From assembly GCA_900557695.1 (NCBI GenBank), contig USTP01000061.1:1-6294 (forward strand): a stretch of 6,294 bases of DNA. Direction: 5' to 3'. Source of the DNA: an uncultured Thermoanaerobacterales bacterium. Lineage in GTDB: Bacteria; Bacillota; Clostridia; Christensenellales; UBA1242. The notes under the pieces were generated by a model. The model was not told the DNA's origin and ran no database searches. It saw only the letters and a program-made list of their open reading frames with translations. Both the position numbers and the translations under genes were made by a program. Shown here one piece after another: positions 5,443-6,294 of the stretch (position 1 is the stretch's first letter; each line of letters opens with the position of its first letter).

Positions 5443-6165
5443 ATGAGTGGACATTCAAAGTGGCACAATATTCAAGCTACTAAAGGCAAAGCAGATGCTG
5501 CTCGTGGTAAAATCTTCACAAAGATTGGAAGAGAAATTGCGGTTGCGGTAAAGTTGGGTGGCCCCGACCCTAACACTAATAGTAAACTTTATGATGTTAT
5601 TCAAAAGGCTAAGCAAAATAACATGCCAAACGATAATATTCAAAGAAGTATTAAAAAGGCTAGCGGTGAAACAGAGGGCGATAACTATACCCAAGCAATC
5701 TACGAAGGGTATGGAACAAATGGTGTTGCCTTTATCGTTGTTTGTTTAACCGATAATAAAAATAGAACGGCGTCTGATGTGCGCCATCTTTTCTCGCGCT
5801 GTGGTGGAAGCCTTGGTGCAACAGGTAGCGTTATGTATAACTTCAATTATAAAGGCGTTATCGTTTTGCCTAAGAAAGAGGGTATGGAAGAAGACGATGT
5901 GATGATGGTTGCTCTAGATGCTGGTGCAGACGATGTGGTTACAGACGAAGATTCTTTTGTTGTATACACTCCGTCAGATGGTTTGCATCAGGCGGTTAAA
6001 GCATTTGAGCAGGCTGGTTATGAGATTGCATCAAGTGAAACCGAGTATATCCCAATAAACACCATAACTCTTGACGAGGATAAGATGACTAGTGTAGACA
6101 AACTTTCAGACGCACTAGAAGATTTGGATGATGTTCAGGCGGTTTATCACAACGCCACTTTCTAG
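5443..6165 (+). CDS. yebC: YebC/TACO1-family protein
   Basis: This complete 240-residue cytoplasmic protein has the family hallmarks: the invariant N-terminus MSGHSKWHNIQ, then KGKADAARGKIFTKIGREI, MPNDNIQRSIKKASG, the NKNRTASDVR segment (from residue 105), GGSLGATGSVMYNF (121-134), and a C-terminal domain ending in LEDLDDVQAVYHN. The family was long annotated as a transcriptional regulator (PmpR). Work on bacterial YebC and mitochondrial TACO1 supports a translation role, easing ribosome stalling at proline-rich stretches. Which role applies here cannot be told from sequence. It sits beside translation genes, has its own promoter and ribosome binding site, and no intrinsic terminator with a T-run follows before the window ends. 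Confidence 0.97.
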   Translation: MSGHSKWHNIQATKGKADAARGKIFTKIGREIAVAVKLGGPDPNTNSKLYDVIQKAKQNNMPNDNIQRSIKKASGETEGDNYTQAIYEGYGTNGVAFIVVCLTDNKNRTASDVRHLFSRCGGSLGATGSVMYNFNYKGVIVLPKKEGMEEDDVMMVALDAGADDVVTDEDSFVVYTPSDGLHQAVKAFEQAGYEIASSETEYIPINTITLDEDKMTSVDKLSDALEDLDDVQAVYHNATF

Positions 6166-6294
6166 GGCGAATTTCATGCATTTAAGTGCTATTCTCACAA
6201 AAAATTCAGACAGGCAGTCGTAAAATCTCGGGGTCCCAGCAAAACGGAAGTTTTGTGGGGAGAGGAGAAGTCGGCGAATTAAAAGCGAAGTTTT
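6166..6294. repeat. Non-coding 3' tail with hairpin, possible interspersed repeat
   Basis: These last 129 bases begin immediately after the yebC stop codon and contain no credible gene. They hold the octamer GGCGAATT twice (6166-6173 and 6273-6280), GAAGTTTT twice (6247-6254 and 6287-6294), and a G-rich hairpin at 6234-6261. Composition differs locally from the AT-rich intergenic DNA elsewhere in the window. A contig that stops inside such structured sequence is what a multi-copy intergenic repeat would produce, but only one copy is visible here, so repeat status is inference. Confidence 0.4.
6234..6261 (+). other. Hairpin with GGAA (GNRA-type) tetraloop
   Basis: CAAAAC (6240-6245) pairs with GTTTTG (6250-6255) around a GGAA loop. 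The stem extends through a G-U wobble and one A-G mismatch into TCCC (6234-6237) pairing with GGGA (6258-6261). No T-run follows, so this is not an ordinary intrinsic terminator. It could stabilise the yebC mRNA 3' end or be the core of a repeat element. Confidence 0.6.

Noticed and set aside
5455..5749. Two open frames (one on each strand) overlapping the start of yebC
   Set aside because: Both overlap invariant YebC residues and have no ribosome binding site of their own.
6115..6294. Minus-strand frame open from the window end, as a real partial gene
   Set aside because: Its only ATG lies close to yebC, it overlaps the yebC 3' end, and a run of this length without stops is not surprising across six frames. 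It is kept only as part of the repeat hypothesis.

Overview
The window looks like the end of a metagenomic or draft-genome contig from an AT-rich member of the Bacillota (Clostridia or a related gut lineage). The reasons are the infC-rpmI-rplT operon with a terminator-bearing leader of the L20 type, strong Shine-Dalgarno sites, near-consensus sigma-A promoters, and a secreted BspA-like leucine-rich repeat protein of a kind common in gut and mucosal Firmicutes. Codon use fits the standard code: tryptophans are TGG, no gene has an internal TGA, and the stops are TAA or TAG. Closer placement is not possible by eye.

Layout: positions 1-49 are not genomic. They are an untrimmed Illumina Nextera i7/Read 2 adapter. 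Positions 51-119 may hold the last codons of a gene cut off by the contig edge. Positions 149-3109 encode a 986-residue secreted repeat protein with a signal peptide, a short glycine-rich beta-helix section, a possible InlB/Flg_new-like repeat, and a long BspA-type (LRR_5) array that grew by tandem duplication. Positions 3110-3372 hold a promoter and a structured leader ending in an intrinsic terminator. infC follows and starts on a non-canonical AUA codon at 3373, then rpmI and rplT, closed by a terminator near 4513-4549. A SpoU/TrmH-family RNA 2'-O-methyltransferase (4607-5377) and yebC (5443-6165) each have their own promoter. The last 129 bases hold a hairpin with a GNRA-type loop and no recognisable gene, and may be an interspersed repeat at which the assembly broke.

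From 3110 to 6165 the genes share a translation theme: initiation factor IF3, two large-subunit proteins, an rRNA/tRNA methyltransferase and a YebC-type factor. The operon appears to carry two feedback points: an attenuator in the leader, which in Bacillota is the site of L20 control, and the AUA start, the kind of codon IF3 discriminates against. The repeat protein is an accessory surface or secreted factor unrelated to this block.

I did not find a convincing undescribed system. The items most worth checking are the AUA start of infC, the leader's alternative pairings, the history of the repeat expansion, the composite N-terminus of the repeat protein, and the 3' tail.
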